DNA of 64,000 nt, taken from NCBI GenBank assembly GCA_963377175.1, contig CAUJNA010002890.1:805510-869509 (forward strand), read 5' to 3'. The first letter of the stretch is position 1; the number at the start of each line of letters is the position of its first letter. Below, in pieces: positions 40,676 through 50,467 of this stretch. Both the position numbers and the translations under genes were made by a program. The notes beneath the pieces are model-generated. The model saw only the letters and a program-made list of their open reading frames with translations, had not been told where the DNA came from and searched no databases. The DNA is from Effrenium voratum (Eukaryota; Sar; Dinophyceae; Suessiales; Symbiodiniaceae).

Positions 40676-40900
40676 CCGCTTTTAGAAGAAGAACCCTTCG
40701 CAATGCTTCCGGGAAAAACGCACACCGAGCGCCGGATCGGGAGGACTTCAGTTTCTCCGGGGGAGCCCCGAACAACGTGGCGGTGGTCATCGAGCCCACC
40801 AGCTGGGGGGGAGACCCCTGGTATGACAGCTGCGCCTTTGCCCCACTGGCGGACATGTTTTTTTTTCATCAGGGAAGAGGTGATAGTCGTTACGATGAGG
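40676..40900 (+). CDS. Exon of an unrecognised (extracellular-type) protein
   Basis: Open from the acceptor-like GGCAG of the last satellite unit (AG 40674-40675) to a strong donor, GAGG|GTAAGT at 40901. It reads REDFSFSGGAPNNVAVVIEP then TSWGGDPWYDSCAFAPLADM, followed by GRGDSRYDEG. The first two thirds have high third-position GC. The T-run at 40859 may instead mark an internal acceptor (CATCAG, 40872). It may belong to the same gene as the cysteine-bearing exons downstream. Confidence 0.6.
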
Positions 40901-41026
40901 GTAAGTTTGTTTCACTTGATCTTCAATTTTCTTCAGAATACTTTATGTTTGCCCTTGTTGGTTTGAACGGGCAATTATCACTACTGGACAGATTACTATT
41001 TTTTCCAGGGGACTTAACCAAATTTA
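40901..41026 (+). repeat. Family E element E11, forming the start of an intron
   Basis: The intron begins GTAAGTTTGTTTCACTTGATC and runs into CAATTTTCTTCAG, CCTTGTTGGTTTGAACGGG and GGACTTAACCAAATTTAG. The right end reads as an acceptor. Confidence 0.8.
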
Positions 41027-41235
41027 GGTTTGCCTCCAAAAGTCGGTTGAACCACATCTCACTTTGGCGCCCAGGGGCGAGCTGTTTTTGTTGCCCTGTG
41101 GAAGCAACCTCATCTTTTTTGGGGGGGGGGGCGAAAGCACTTGTCTTCCCCAAAGCGCCGAAGAGGCCTGTCTTCAGATTGGCCTAAGAACCCAGCAAGT
41201 TTACTGGGAATCGGCTTTTCACCCATTCGGATCAA

Positions 41236-41355
41236 ATAGGTCCCCCAGCTAGGTGCGCTGTCTCACCAACTTTTTTGGTTGGGAGGGTTTCCCTACTGAA
41301 ATAGGCTACAGAAAAAAGTTGGTAGCCTTATTCTAACCTCTGAACTGGAACCTAG
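41236..41355 (+). repeat. Family B element, copy B6, with TCAA duplication
   Basis: ATAGGTCCCCCAGCTAGG ... TCTGAACTGGAACCTAG, flanked by TCAA at 41232-41235 and 41356-41359. Confidence 0.8.
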
Positions 41356-41899
41356 TCAAGGCCAGACGGTGGGTAATCTGCTAGTTTCCATTTGAAATCG
41401 GTGGTTTCCGAATGGTTCCCTACTATACAGGTAAATGGGTCCACTGGGCTCGGGGTGATGTTTTTTTGTTTTCGGTGGGAACTATTGGGAACCCCAGTTT
41501 TGCAGGTGGGAAAAAACATAAGGCTTGTTGGAGGGGTTGTGGCTCTTCGGGCAATGCGTAGCGTCTTAGATGCGTCGGCTGTTTGGTGCAACTTAGCCCC
41601 ACCGGGTTGTTATTCCAAAAACTCTAGATGGTTTTTGTGGATCCATCCGTGTAGCACATTTAAAAGAGTACTAAAATGTGACAAACAACGAACTAACACA
41701 AGGAAGAACAGGTGAAATCCAAGCCGTTTTCCAGAACAAACAACGGGTACCCCCAAGAACACGAGGTGGGTTCAAACAACACGGAACCTGACGTTCGTGT
41801 CCTGGTTTGGACCATGTTTATTTAAAGCAGACCATTTACCGAACGCTTAAACAAAACGATACACGAGCATAGACCCCCAGATAGCGGAAAACTGCCAAA

Positions 41900-42540
41900 G
41901 TTTGTGCACCAGCGCCTCCACCAGCACCCCGAACAGCGGCCCAAACAGCTCCCTCGCCGTCCCCACACCAAACAACCCCCACATCCCAAAACACGACCTG
42001 CGCCACGTCAAACTGGCCGCACCCCACCCGCTCCAGCACCTCAAACAGCGCCTGAAACAGCACCCCAAAACACGAAAACAGCGCCTGAAACAGCACCCCA
42101 AAACAGCACCTACATCAGCACGCCCGCCCAGCAATCTCGCAAATCGCTGTCCCCTCGTTACCAAAACACCACCTGCACCAGCCCCTCAAACTGCATGCCC
42201 CCTTGCACCCTACCATCAAGATACAAACACGCTCGATAGCACGCGTTCTTCAATATCGCGAAAGTGCGCCCGCGCCGTCACCAGCACCTCAAACAGCTCC
42301 CCGCAAAAAGCTTCCCCGCAAACAGTATTCCACAGCACCATCAGCACCAGCACCCCAAGCTGCATTCCCCCCTGCACCCTACAGTCCCCCAAAACAGCAC
42401 CTGCGCCAGCACCCCAAACTGCATGCCCCCTAGCGCCCTTCCGTCAATCTTGAAAAGATGCGCCCGCACTGCCATCAGCACCTCAAACTGCACGCCCCCC
42501 CAGCACCAGCTTTCAGCTATCGGGGGAATAACGACGCCCA
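41900..42540 (+). repeat. C-rich degenerate minisatellite
   Basis: Repeats of CACCCCAAACTGCATGCCCC-like and CAGCGCCTGAAACAGCACC units. Frames on both strands stay open because of the repeats. No splice borders fit. Confidence 0.7.
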
Positions 42541-42583
42541 GCGAATACCGCACGAGGTGAGTTCCCAGCAGCCAAAAACAGGT

Positions 42584-42682
42584 ACCCTCCCTCCCACTAA
42601 CATGGCACCTGAGGAAGCGTACCTGGAAGATCAAGTTCCTCTTTGAGGGACCAAAAGTCCGGTGCCATGTGAAAAGGGGAGG
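42584..42682 (+). repeat. Family K element, copy K2
   Basis: CCTCCCTCCCACTAACATGG ... GGTGCCATGTGAAAAGGGG. Centre GTACCTGGAAGATCAAG, as in K1. Confidence 0.7.
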
Positions 42683-42721
42683 GCTTACCTTACCGCCTGG
42701 TTACAACAACCACCGAGACTA

Positions 42722-42822
42722 AACAAATGCAATTGTGTGGGCTTTTTTACCAAAACATCATGGCTGTTGTGCTTCTACTGGTGATATTTTCAATCTTTCC
42801 AGGGTTCTTAACCAAATGGAAG
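42722..42822 (+). repeat. Family E element, copy E12, supplying an acceptor
   Basis: TACTGGTGATATTTTC, TTCCAGGGTTCTTAACC and right terminus CAAATGGAAG. The next exon starts directly after this AG. Confidence 0.7.
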
Positions 42823-42875
42823 TGTAGATTATGTTCACCAAAACCGGGACTGCGACTGCTCCAGCTCGTTTCCAG
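42823..42875 (+). CDS. Short cysteine-bearing exon
   Basis: Begins right after the E12 terminus (AG 42821-42822) and ends CCAG|GTGGGT. It reads VDYVHQNRDCDCSSSFP and leaves one base. The exon at 43018 opens with two bases that complete a Gly codon, so the two join in phase across a 144-bp GT-AG intron (42876-43017). Cys-x-Cys and Ser-rich, likely extracellular or lumenal. Confidence 0.6.
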
Positions 42876-43017
42876 GTGGGTATGGGTCAAAAGCCAAATC
42901 GTACCCCCAGTACCCCCAGTGAACATCCCAATCCCCACTAAAATAGGTTCTAAAATGGGCGGTGAATTGACCTACCAACCAAAATGGGATCCCATTGGTC
43001 TTGACAACCACAGCCAG

Positions 43018-43132
43018 GTGGCTCCACCGTAGAGGACTGGTACCTGCAGAAGTACTACGGCGCCCGCTTCAACTCATCCGTGCACGGCGGGACCTCTCAG
43101 AACTCCTCCTACTACACCACCTTGAAGAAAAA
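43018..43132 (+). CDS. Exon of an extracellular-type region
   Basis: Follows CCACAGCCAG (AG 43016-43017) and reads GSTVEDWYLQKYYGARFN then SSVHGGTSQNSSYYTTL. More than 90% of third positions are G or C. Rich in Tyr, Ser and Asn with a potential N-glycosylation site (N-S-S), it fits a lumenal or extracellular loop. The 3' edge lies near TTGAAG. The following AAACACGTCTTGAGCC recurs at 43455 and 43987 and is therefore repeat. Confidence 0.7.
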
Positions 43133-43154
43133 ACACGTCTTGAGCCTTGGCTCT

Positions 43155-43271
43155 AAACTCACTTTCCCAAAGCCGACCTTTTAACCTTTTGGTTTCCCTG
43201 ATTTGGTCCATTTTTGGTAAAGGTCCCAAAAGGTCAACCTTTTATTTCCAGGTCCTTTGGGCAAGTGAGTA
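43155..43271 (+). repeat. Family H element, copy H3
   Basis: AAACTCACTTTCCCAAAG and, inverted, CTTTGGGCAAGTGAGT. Interior CCTTTTAACCTTTTGG and CCAAAAGGTCAACC. Confidence 0.85.
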
Positions 43272-43478
43272 AACGCGTCTCGAGGCATGGGCGTCCTTTT
43301 TGTTGGGCATGCTCGGTGTTTGTTTTCAGTTCTTTTGTTTTATAGAACAAAACAGAACGTGCTCGGGGTCGTCTTTGTTGGTTTGTTGAAGGGGGTACCT
43401 TGATTGTTAATATATGATTGCTTGTGATGGGGAATTTGGTGGGCTCTTTTGAAAAACACGTCTTGAGCCTGGCCCGAT

Positions 43479-43570
43479 CGATTAGGTACGTCAGGAAAGT
43501 GGGTAAAAGCCATGATAGTAAGTCTCCGAAGGAAACTATGAGTTTATGAGCCTTACTCAGGTCCATTCAC
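43479..43570 (+). repeat. Family D element, copy D9 (partial)
   Basis: CGATCGATTAGGTACGTCAGG, AAGTGGGTAAAAGCCATG. Confidence 0.6.
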
Positions 43571-43599
43571 CTGTACAGTTCAACCAATTCCCATGAAAC

Positions 43600-43690
43600 T
43601 TGGTTGTTCCCAGCTGTCCAGTCCATGTAGCTTCTAGAAGTTTAGGGGGGGTCCATTTAACCCACTAAACCTTCAACTTTTAGCAGATCG
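43600..43690 (+). repeat. Family G element, copy G8
   Basis: TTCCCAGCTGTCCAGTCC, TTTAACCCACTAAACC, AACTTTTAGCAGATCGGAGG. Confidence 0.6.
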
Positions 43691-44754
43691 GAGGCCCCAG
43701 TAGAATGGTCGTGGGGCCGGTTTAGCTGACCCATAGGCAAACAGCGCCACTTCCCAGTGGAACCCATAGTTTCAATCGTTTCAAGCCCGGGGGTATATTT
43801 CGGTTCCTTTGGTCTGCCTTGACATGAAACCCACCCGAAAGTCCCTTGTTAAAAAGAAAGTCCGCCAGGGACCCTCCGCGCGGTTCCATGTTTGGGTGGG
43901 AGGTACCTGTGTAGTAGGTTTAGACATCACCTGACACGGGTCCTAGTTTCCACATTTAGGGTTGCTTTTGGTGGGATGGGTTCCTAGAAAAGCCGCGTCT
44001 TGAGCCTTGGCTTGCTTTGAGGCTTGGTTTCCTTTTTTTCTTCTCCAAATGGGGGGACGGTCGTTGCCTCGCTGGGGTGCTACTACTAAAAAACAAAAAC
44101 CGCCTCGTTGCCTCACTGGAGTGCTGCTTCACTGGGGCTCGCTGCCTCAAAGATTTCAATAACACCTTTGCTTTTTCTTTTCTTTAATATAATAAAAAAA
44201 AGCACACACACAACAAAAACACATGTATATATATATATATATAAGGGGGTCGATGCTTGTGTGTTTAGTTGTTTGTTCGTTTAGGATTCTGCTTGGGGCT
44301 TCGGTGGGCTCCCTGGAGAAGAAAGCACACAGCTTGAGATCATTTGCCTCGCACCCTCCCGCTTTGTCGGGGGACCAAGATATATCAAACCACCTTGAGG
44401 GAAGACTAGAAGATATCAAACTCTTTGTTTGGTGGGATTTGGTGAGATTTGGTTAGATTTTGAGGGAAGACTAGAAGATATCAAGCTCTTTGTTTGGTGG
44501 GATTTGGTGAGTTACTTGAATCTTTGCCCGAAACAGTGGTGCCCTTACTTGATTTTTCAGCTTTGGTGTGCGGTGTTCTCGGTCCTGATGCTTTGCACAG
44601 TTCAGAGGTGACCCTTAGTGAGCCCCTAAATGTTAAAGGTAATGGTTTGGGGGTACACTTGAATGTTATTGGGTTGAATCTTGAACTTTGAATGATTCTG
44701 GAACATGTGTGGTTCCGCATACACCAGCAGACATTAGCAGTTTAGCCTTTTAGT
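43691..44754. other. Intron-like stretch
   Basis: Contains an (AT)n run at 44226-44243 and two tandem copies of GGGAAGACTAGAAGATATCAA with their flank (44399 and 44463). No convincing exon. Confidence 0.4.
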
Positions 44755-44815
44755 CTTTAGTGATACTTTCCATTTAACCCACTAAAAGTTAGTCACTTTC
44801 AGCGGGGGATCAGAA
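44755..44815 (+). repeat. Family G element, copy G9
   Basis: TTTAGTGATACTTTCCATTT, AACCCACTAAAAGTTAG, TCAGCGGGGGATCAG. Confidence 0.6.
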
Positions 44816-44967
44816 AACGGGCAGCCCAGATATCAAGGCGCATTCAAGCGCTTGAACAAATCAAGGGCGCAACGCAATTGACATGCCATCCCGAAAGCTG
44901 AAGTGTGGGTTGAGCTTCGATGTGTTCATTTCGACGTACCAAAAATTAGGGATCCCTTATCTGGTAC

Positions 44968-45061
44968 TCATGGGGTGCCGGGAGGGAGCCCAAATAACCC
45001 CTATAGGGCTTATTTGGGCTCCCTCCCGCCTCTCCTTCCCCCCAAGCCCCCATGATGGTAC
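44968..45061 (+). repeat. Family N hairpin element, copy N1
   Basis: GGGAGGGAGCCCAAATAA is perfectly inverted as TTATTTGGGCTCCCTCCC around 12 bp (44980-45029). Outer arms CTCATGGGG and CCCCCATGA extend it. Confidence 0.85.
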
Positions 45062-45073
45062 CTACCATCACTT

Positions 45074-45355
45074 TTGCTCGGTGTTCCTTGCACCGCGATC
45101 TTGGAGTTCCGCTCTCTGGCTGAAGTCGCTTTATTCTCGGCATCTTTACGCCCTCTGACTGGGGCTGAGCGCCTTCCTTTGGATTGTACCCAAAAAGATA
45201 AAAAATCAGGTTTGGCCAAGGACTCCAAGTCCAGGGTTTCCTGTCTCGACCTTACTTCCCTCATGGGACTAAGGTATTTGATTCTTCTTGACAAGTACTG
45301 TACATGCGCCAATGGCACCACATATCTACCCACTTACCTCTTCCTGTCTTGACAC
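45074..45355. other. Open on both strands, unresolved coding potential
   Basis: The + strand reads FRSLAEVALFSASLRPLTGA and LTSLMGLRYLILLDKY. The - strand reads SRQETLDLESLAKPDFLSFW. Both are protein-like, and neither has codon bias or splice borders good enough to decide. Confidence 0.3.
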
Positions 45356-45465
45356 CCCCCCATCCTTCTGCATAATGAGTTGCTTTGTCCTGGCGGCTTG
45401 ATTTAATGCGCGATGCGGCTGCGGGCTTGTGGCTTTTGTGCCTGGAGCTTGGCACTGTCTTTAGT

Positions 45466-45565
45466 ACCTGGAGTCTCCATGACCCCTAGAAAAAGGGGTC
45501 ATCACCCAACCATAATTTTGGGTAATGACCAACCATTGTTAAAGGGTCAGAGGGAGACTCTAGCT
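45466..45565 (+). repeat. Family A hairpin element, copy A7
   Basis: TA|CCTGGAGTCTCCATGACCC ... GGGAGACTCTAGC|TA. Confidence 0.85.
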
Positions 45566-45689
45566 AAGGACACGGGGGGGGTGGTATCCCTTGGTTTTCC
45601 TGTGATTTTAGAAGGAAACCAACAAGTCGAAGGGTTGATTCCCCATTCTTTTCAACCATCGTCTTTAGTTTCTCTTTTTGCTCCTTGTG

Positions 45690-45800
45690 AAGCCACCGCT
45701 CGGGCATCGTCCATCTTCTCACTTCCTGAAGCTCGTAGTTCGCTTTTAGCTGGCTGCGGTTGCGATGCGGGAAGCAGACAGTATACTTTTGCGCAGGGGG
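45690..45800 (+). CDS. Exon-like segment
   Basis: Reads EATARASSIFSLPEARSSL then LAGCGCDAGSRQ, GC-rich compared with its flanks. The borders are weak. Confidence 0.3.
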
Positions 45801-46274
45801 CAATAGCCACATGGCTGTGGCTCAAAAAGAAACGGTACCAAAATGGAACCCTGGTAAGTGGAAACATGGACCAAAGCCTGCGTAACCCCTCCTGTTTAAT
45901 TTTGAGCCACACCCACATAGTCTTCGAGCAATTTGGGCTAGAAGAATAGTGGGCCAGTGCTTAAAGACCTGTCTGCGCTACAGCTGGCAAATCTGTTGGA
46001 ATGTGGCTCAGAGTGTTTCACCCTCATCCTTTTGACGTCCGGCGGCTTGATTTGTTTTTGAACTTGGGAAGGGTTTTTTGGTGGATATTCGGGCCTACAG
46101 AATTAGAATCGGGAGTTGGGGGGGTACTTCAAAACCAAACTTAATCATGATTACAGGAATAATTCACTGGCTTGTCCATACAAGAGGTCGACCAGGAGCT
46201 TTTGCTCGCCAAAAGCGGAGGGAGCAAGCAAACAAAACAACGCGCGCGCACGGCGCTTGTTGAGTCTTGCTCAG

Positions 46275-46402
46275 GAACTTCGCCTGGGCATCCATGGCAA
46301 ACGGGAACTACGACGTTTGCTCTGAGGGGCAGGTCCTGTCACCCCAGCACTCCGGCATCGCATTTCAGGCGAAGGATCTGTTCAGAGGCTCACTTGTCCT
46401 AC
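46275..46402 (+). CDS. Exon of an extracellular-type region
   Basis: Both borders are strong: TTGCTCAG|G at 46274 and CTAC|GTAAGC at 46403. It reads NFAWASMANGNYDVCSEGQ then VLSPQHSGIAFQAKDLFRG. N-F-A-W-A recalls the N/D-F-V-W segment that follows the L-C-G-G helix in the unnamed dinoflagellate family, so it probably belongs to the same gene as 35461 or to a tandem paralogue. The intron after it starts inside an H-type element. Confidence 0.7.
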
Positions 46403-46500
46403 GTAAGCGAAGCGACCTTTTGACCTTTTGGTGTTCCTGCAATTTTTAGTGGCCCCATAAGGTTGACCATTTATTTCAGGGTCCTTTCGGCATCTGTGGC
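46403..46500 (+). repeat. Family H element, copy H4, at an exon border
   Basis: The exon donor GTAAGCGAAGCG leads directly into CCTTTTGACCTTTTGG, GTTGACC, TTATTTCAGG and GTCCTTTCGG, the H order with decayed ends. Confidence 0.65.
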
Positions 46501-47089
46501 ATCTTAAATGGTGATGTTTGAGACCACCAACAAGGTAAATCGGGACCCTTGGCTTGGTGATTTCGGGAAACCTTGCAGAGGCAAAAACGGGCCAAAAGCT
46601 TACTTGAGAGCCTGGAGGGTGGGTTGTGTCACATCTTTGGGCTTGCTTTCTTGGCTTCAAGATGGAATTCGGAGTGGGATGTCAACTTCGGATTAATCCG
46701 AGGACAGCACGAATCAGGGGTGGTTTTTCTCAGGGACTAGGGCGCTTGTTCAAATCCGAAATCAACCTTGAGCTTCCCTTGGTAGGGTTAATGTTTAAGG
46801 AGAAATGCGGGAGGCGCTGCAAGTTGTTAATTTTGGGGAAGTTTCACCCAGCGAGATTCCTTTCTTACCCTTTTAAGCAGCAACGCCTGGTCACTTTTTG
46901 CAGGTGCTTTGCTTTTTTTTTGCGGCAAACTGTGTATGCGTGTGCCTCCTTTCAGGAGAGACCCCTTGTTGATCAGGCTGTGGGTCAAAACCCCGAGGCC
47001 TGGAAAACATCAACGCCTGGTGGCAAATGGATGTTCATCCACCCCAAAATGGGATCGCCATAGGTTATGCAACCCATGGCCATTTGTCA

Positions 47090-47216
47090 TGGCTGAAAGG
47101 GAGGGGGGAGGGAGGGAGCCCAAATATTTCCTGAAGGCCTTGTTAAGGGCTGAATAAGGGCTTAATTTGTCTCCCTCCCCCTCCCCTCCCTCCCCCCAGC
47201 CCCCATGAATTTAGGG
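47090..47216 (+). repeat. Family N element, copy N2 (decayed)
   Basis: GGAGGGAGGGAGCCCAAAT ... AATTTGTCTCCCTCCCCC ... CCCCAGCCCCCATGAA. Confidence 0.7.
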
Positions 47217-47378
47217 GGACCATTTCACGTTCTTTTGGGGGTATGACCCGAGGAACGAGGACGGCGCTCGTACCTGCATCACCGCCCCGACGGCTCTTAC
47301 CCGGAACCTTCCCAAGGAGGACCGGATCGGGATGCAAGAAAACGTCGGATCGATGTGTACACAGGCTTCCCTACTTAG

Positions 47379-47441
47379 CTAGGTCCCCAGGTATTGCCCT
47401 TCTCTCCCCTTTTTTGGGGGAGGGTTACCCTACTGACCTAG
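47379..47441 (+). repeat. Family B element, copy B7 (short), with TTAG duplication
   Basis: CTAGGTCCCCAGGTATTGCCC ... CTACTGACCTAG, flanked by TTAG at 47375-47378 and 47442-47445. Confidence 0.8.
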
Positions 47442-47740
47442 TTAGAGGGGCAAGGTACTTTGTAAGTGAAACCCACTTAGGAGTTCAGTGGGGTGCTGAG
47501 TAGCCTACATGTTCAAAGCACATCCCACATAGAAACCAGCATGTAACTATGGGTATTATTGTTGTTGTTTTTCTCTCTTTCTGTGTGTGTGTGTTGTGTT
47601 TTGTTTGTTTGTTTGGGGTTAATGCAGTCCACCTATCCAATTTATTCCTGCCACTCCCTGTAGAGGCTTTTGCGGCATTTTCCTCTAGAAGTTCTCAACT
47701 TTTAAGGGATCAAAGAAGCACCAAGTCAACGATTGGTTTC

Positions 47741-47835
47741 CACCTACAGTCTTCATGACCCTTAAAAAGCAGTTGGTCATTGCTCAAATAATGGGGTCAT
47801 TCACCCATGTTTGAAGGGTCATGGAAACTCCAGGC
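47741..47835 (+). repeat. Family A hairpin element, copy A8
   Basis: ACCTACAGTCTTCATGACCC ... GGGTCATGGAAACTCCAGG. Confidence 0.8.
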
Positions 47836-47989
47836 AGAAGGTTATTGTGAGACCCTCGGACTTTTGAAGATGAGGAGCCTAAGGTATTGTTCCCCCCCCA
47901 CATAGGGGCGCCCTTTAGGGGTTTACAATTTGAGGGGCAACCCCTGCTATTCTGCCAGGTTTAGTCTGGGTTCAAGATGATTAGATTGG

Positions 47990-48083
47990 TACTGTGGATG
48001 GTTGCGAACTCAATTTGGCACCACTTTGAAATCATGGTTGAACCCTTGTTTGTTGGTATTTGCAGGGGAATCATCACTTCCAG
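47990..48083 (+). repeat. Family F element F3, left half, ending at an exon
   Basis: TACTGTGGATGGTTGCGAAC ... GGTATTTGCAGGGGAATC, then ACTTCCAG at 48083, which acts as the acceptor. The right arm is absent. Confidence 0.7.
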
Positions 48084-48219
48084 GGCTTCTCAACCCGCGA
48101 AAGCAACGCAGAAACGATTCCCTTATCACAACCTCTCGCGAACGGAACTTGTCGCGATTGCGCTCCGCGGAAGCCTTCGCGAAAGGGATGCCGCAGCTGG
48201 GCTTAGAACACTCAACTGA
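48084..48219 (+). CDS. Exon beginning at a truncated F element
   Basis: Starts after TCATCACTTCCAG (AG 48082-48083) and reads ASQPAKATQKRFPYHNLSR then TELVAIALRGSLRERDAAAG. It closes at TGA (about 48217) unless an earlier donor is used. Charged and helical. A second frame is open but has less third-position GC. The acceptor bases are those seen in the middle of every intact F element, so F appears to provide the splice site here. Confidence 0.5.
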
Positions 48220-48867
48220 GCGACTGGGGTGTGCTTATCATACGGAATAGAGTCAGACAAGAAACGCATAGAAACGCATAGCCCTTGTTGTGTAGGCCAA
48301 GTGCTGGGGTAGTTTCCGCCAGAAAGAAACCACAAGGACAATTTGTTTGGCCCCCCTGTTTTGACGCTTGGGAGTTGATTCAAGCGTCCGTGTACTTACA
48401 CTGTGGAGGACCAGAGCACTCTAGGCGGTTGTGCCCACAAGAGATCCGCGCAGTCTGCAGAATAGAAGTGTTTTGGCCGCGAAAAATGTAGCGATGGAGG
48501 TGAGAGGTTTCCCATGCGTCATGAGCCGGTTCAAGTCAATCCGCCAATCCAGACGGCCGACTTAGGTTGGCACTCATTTTGGTCTGCCCAGTTTGAGCCG
48601 ACCCCATGCCCAAAGCGAACCAACATTTTAACCCGTTGGTTTTCCTTGATTTGCTCCGTACGAAATCAAATGGAAACTCAGTTTGACTGGATCTCAATTC
48701 CCGGCCTAGGGGGGTTTACTACCCCCAGTCAAGGTTCCGAAAGTTTAACCAGTTGTTTGCCCGCATTCTAAGGCAAGTGACCAGTCCCCCATGAAATTGG
48801 GACCCTCCAAATCGCAGAAGAGTCCTCCCCCTTTCTCCGGGGGCGCCATGCCGGCCATGCCCGACAG

Positions 48868-48990
48868 GTGAAAGCAGGCAGCACCGTGAGCGTAGCCAAT
48901 TGCCCTCGCTTCAGCGCCACCGTGGGTTGCAACTACTCGGAGGTGGAGCTTCCGGCCACCTGCATTTGGACCTGGGCAGCCCACCAGCTG
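48868..48990 (+). CDS. Cysteine-bearing exon
   Basis: Follows GCCCGACAG (AG 48866-48867) and reads KAGSTVSVANCPRFSATVG then CNYSEVELPATCIWTWAAH. High third-position GC. Three cysteines and N-Y-S suggest an extracellular or lumenal domain. The frame stays open through a Gly/Ser-rich tail (SEGPESGGSGGAQ) to 49089, so the exon may extend to about 49056 (GTCCACGG donor). Confidence 0.6.
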
Positions 48991-49084
48991 GGAAGCTCGG
49001 AGGGGCCAGAGTCCGGAGGGTCCGGAGGGGCCCAAGCAACCGGCGATGAATCGGTCCACGGGATCGACTTGGATGTTCAACCAA

Positions 49085-49195
49085 CTTAGCAAGTAGGTGG
49101 CAAACATGGTTCTAACTTGGGCTGGGGTTGGTCCCCTCACAATAACCGGGCTATAGCCAGGCTTACGAACCACTTACTAAGCACCCTGCTCCTTC
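49085..49195 (+). repeat. Family D element, copy D10
   Basis: AAGTAGGTGGCAAACATGG, GCTATAGCCAGGCTTACG, CCACTTACTAAGCACCC. Confidence 0.65.
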
Positions 49196-49375
49196 AAGTG
49201 GGTTCTCCTCCAATGATATTGTTCATTCTTAACTAGGCTAAATGTGAAGCAGAACAGAACCAGACTGTTTTGTTTGAACCTTTTTTTGTTTTTGCGGGCC
49301 AAACTTATACATTGCCATTCTATAAGGGAGTTGATCATATACTGTCGAGGACCGTAGCACGACAGGCGTTTGTGT

Positions 49376-49600
49376 CCGCGAAAGGTAAGCTTTGTTTGTT
49401 TGTTTTGTTTGATTGCTTGTTGTTTTTCCTTGTTTTTGTTTCCATGTTTTGTTCTTTTTATTTCTTTGTGTTTGCTTGTTTGCTTGGTTTGTTTTCTTGT
49501 GTTTTTGGTTGGTTGGCTGGTTGGCTGGCTGGCTGACTGGTTGGTTGGTTGGTTTGTTGGTTTTGTGGTTTTGTTTGTTTTGTTGGTTCGCTCGCTTGCT
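49376..49600 (+). repeat. TTTG / GGTTGGCTGG-rich simple sequence
   Basis: Polypyrimidine/T-G-rich, with runs of GTTTGTTT and GGTTGGTTGG. Open frames through it are compositional. Confidence 0.75.
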
Positions 49601-49772
49601 TGCGCCAGGGAACCATGTTTGTTGTGCTGCTCAGACTCGGTGTTGATGGGGCTTACCTTTGTAATTGTTCGAGCCGGGAGTCAAACGTGGAACTAACCAA
49701 CAACACGTATTTTTTCTTGCGCTGGGGGTAATAGCCACAGAGTATACCTGACCTTGGTTTGGCTTGACCTAG

Positions 49773-49819
49773 CTGGGATGTTGACCTGCACGCTGGTCAA
49801 CGGCTATTGCACGAGCAAC
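49773..49819 (+). CDS. Short cysteine-bearing exon
   Basis: Follows GGCTTGACCTAG (AG 49771-49772) and ends at a canonical donor AAC|GTGAGC. It reads GMLTCTLVNGYCTSN, with good third-position GC. Cys spacing resembles the other exons of this gene. Confidence 0.6.
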
Positions 49820-50384
49820 GTGAGCTCCAGCACATAACAGAGGATGTCTTATAGTCAACCACTGAAGTTCTGCAGAGGATCTCCGATGGCCGCTTCAAAG
49901 TTCGCGGCTTGCAACGGCGAATTGAACAATACACAACATGTGTTTGTTGGCGGCTATCCGCCTGAAAGACTTGGAATCCCGTCTCTGCTCTCAGCCTGGT
50001 GGTCTGATAGGGAGGGTTTGGTGGTTCTCAGCCATCCGGTTCCTGAAGTGTTTCTCGTTTGGCTTGATCGCAAAAAGGGCTAGCGGATCTGTAGACTTTA
50101 ACTTTTTGCTTCCAGAACAAAACATGTTCAACTTTTGCAGAAGAGTCCACAGCAACCAAATTTAGGGTCTAGTGGTAGTTGTAGTTTTCCAACTAAGTTA
50201 CTAGAAGTTGACATGCATACATTTATATATATATATATATATGTACACATCTATATTACCACATAGATATATCCGTGTATATATCTACATATGTACACTG
50301 AATCCCCCCCAGAAAACCAACACATCCATCTTCGTTGCCGCATGTTGGCTCCGAGGTGCGACGACCTTCCGCCCGGGAAGGCAG

Positions 50385-50467
50385 GAGAGGTTTCTCGAAA
50401 CCCAAAAGGCCGCGCGAGTGGAACCGAAAGATTTTTTGGCCCAGTGGACTCCGCCCGTTCTGCTGGG
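50385..50467 (+). CDS. Exon of an unrecognised segment
   Basis: Follows GGGAAGGCAG (AG 50383-50384) and reads ERFLETQKAARVEPKDFLAQ then WTPPVLLG, ending near GG|GTCATG. GC-rich with fair codon bias. Other frames are open but less convincing. Confidence 0.45.

Noticed and set aside
41836..42096. Minus-strand frame FQALFEVLERVGCGQF as a gene
   Set aside because: It lies in a C-rich minisatellite where all frames are depleted of stops. No splice signals.
48745..49173. 142-codon minus-strand frame
   Set aside because: It is the shadow of the GC-rich cysteine-bearing exon on the + strand, which has clear third-position bias.
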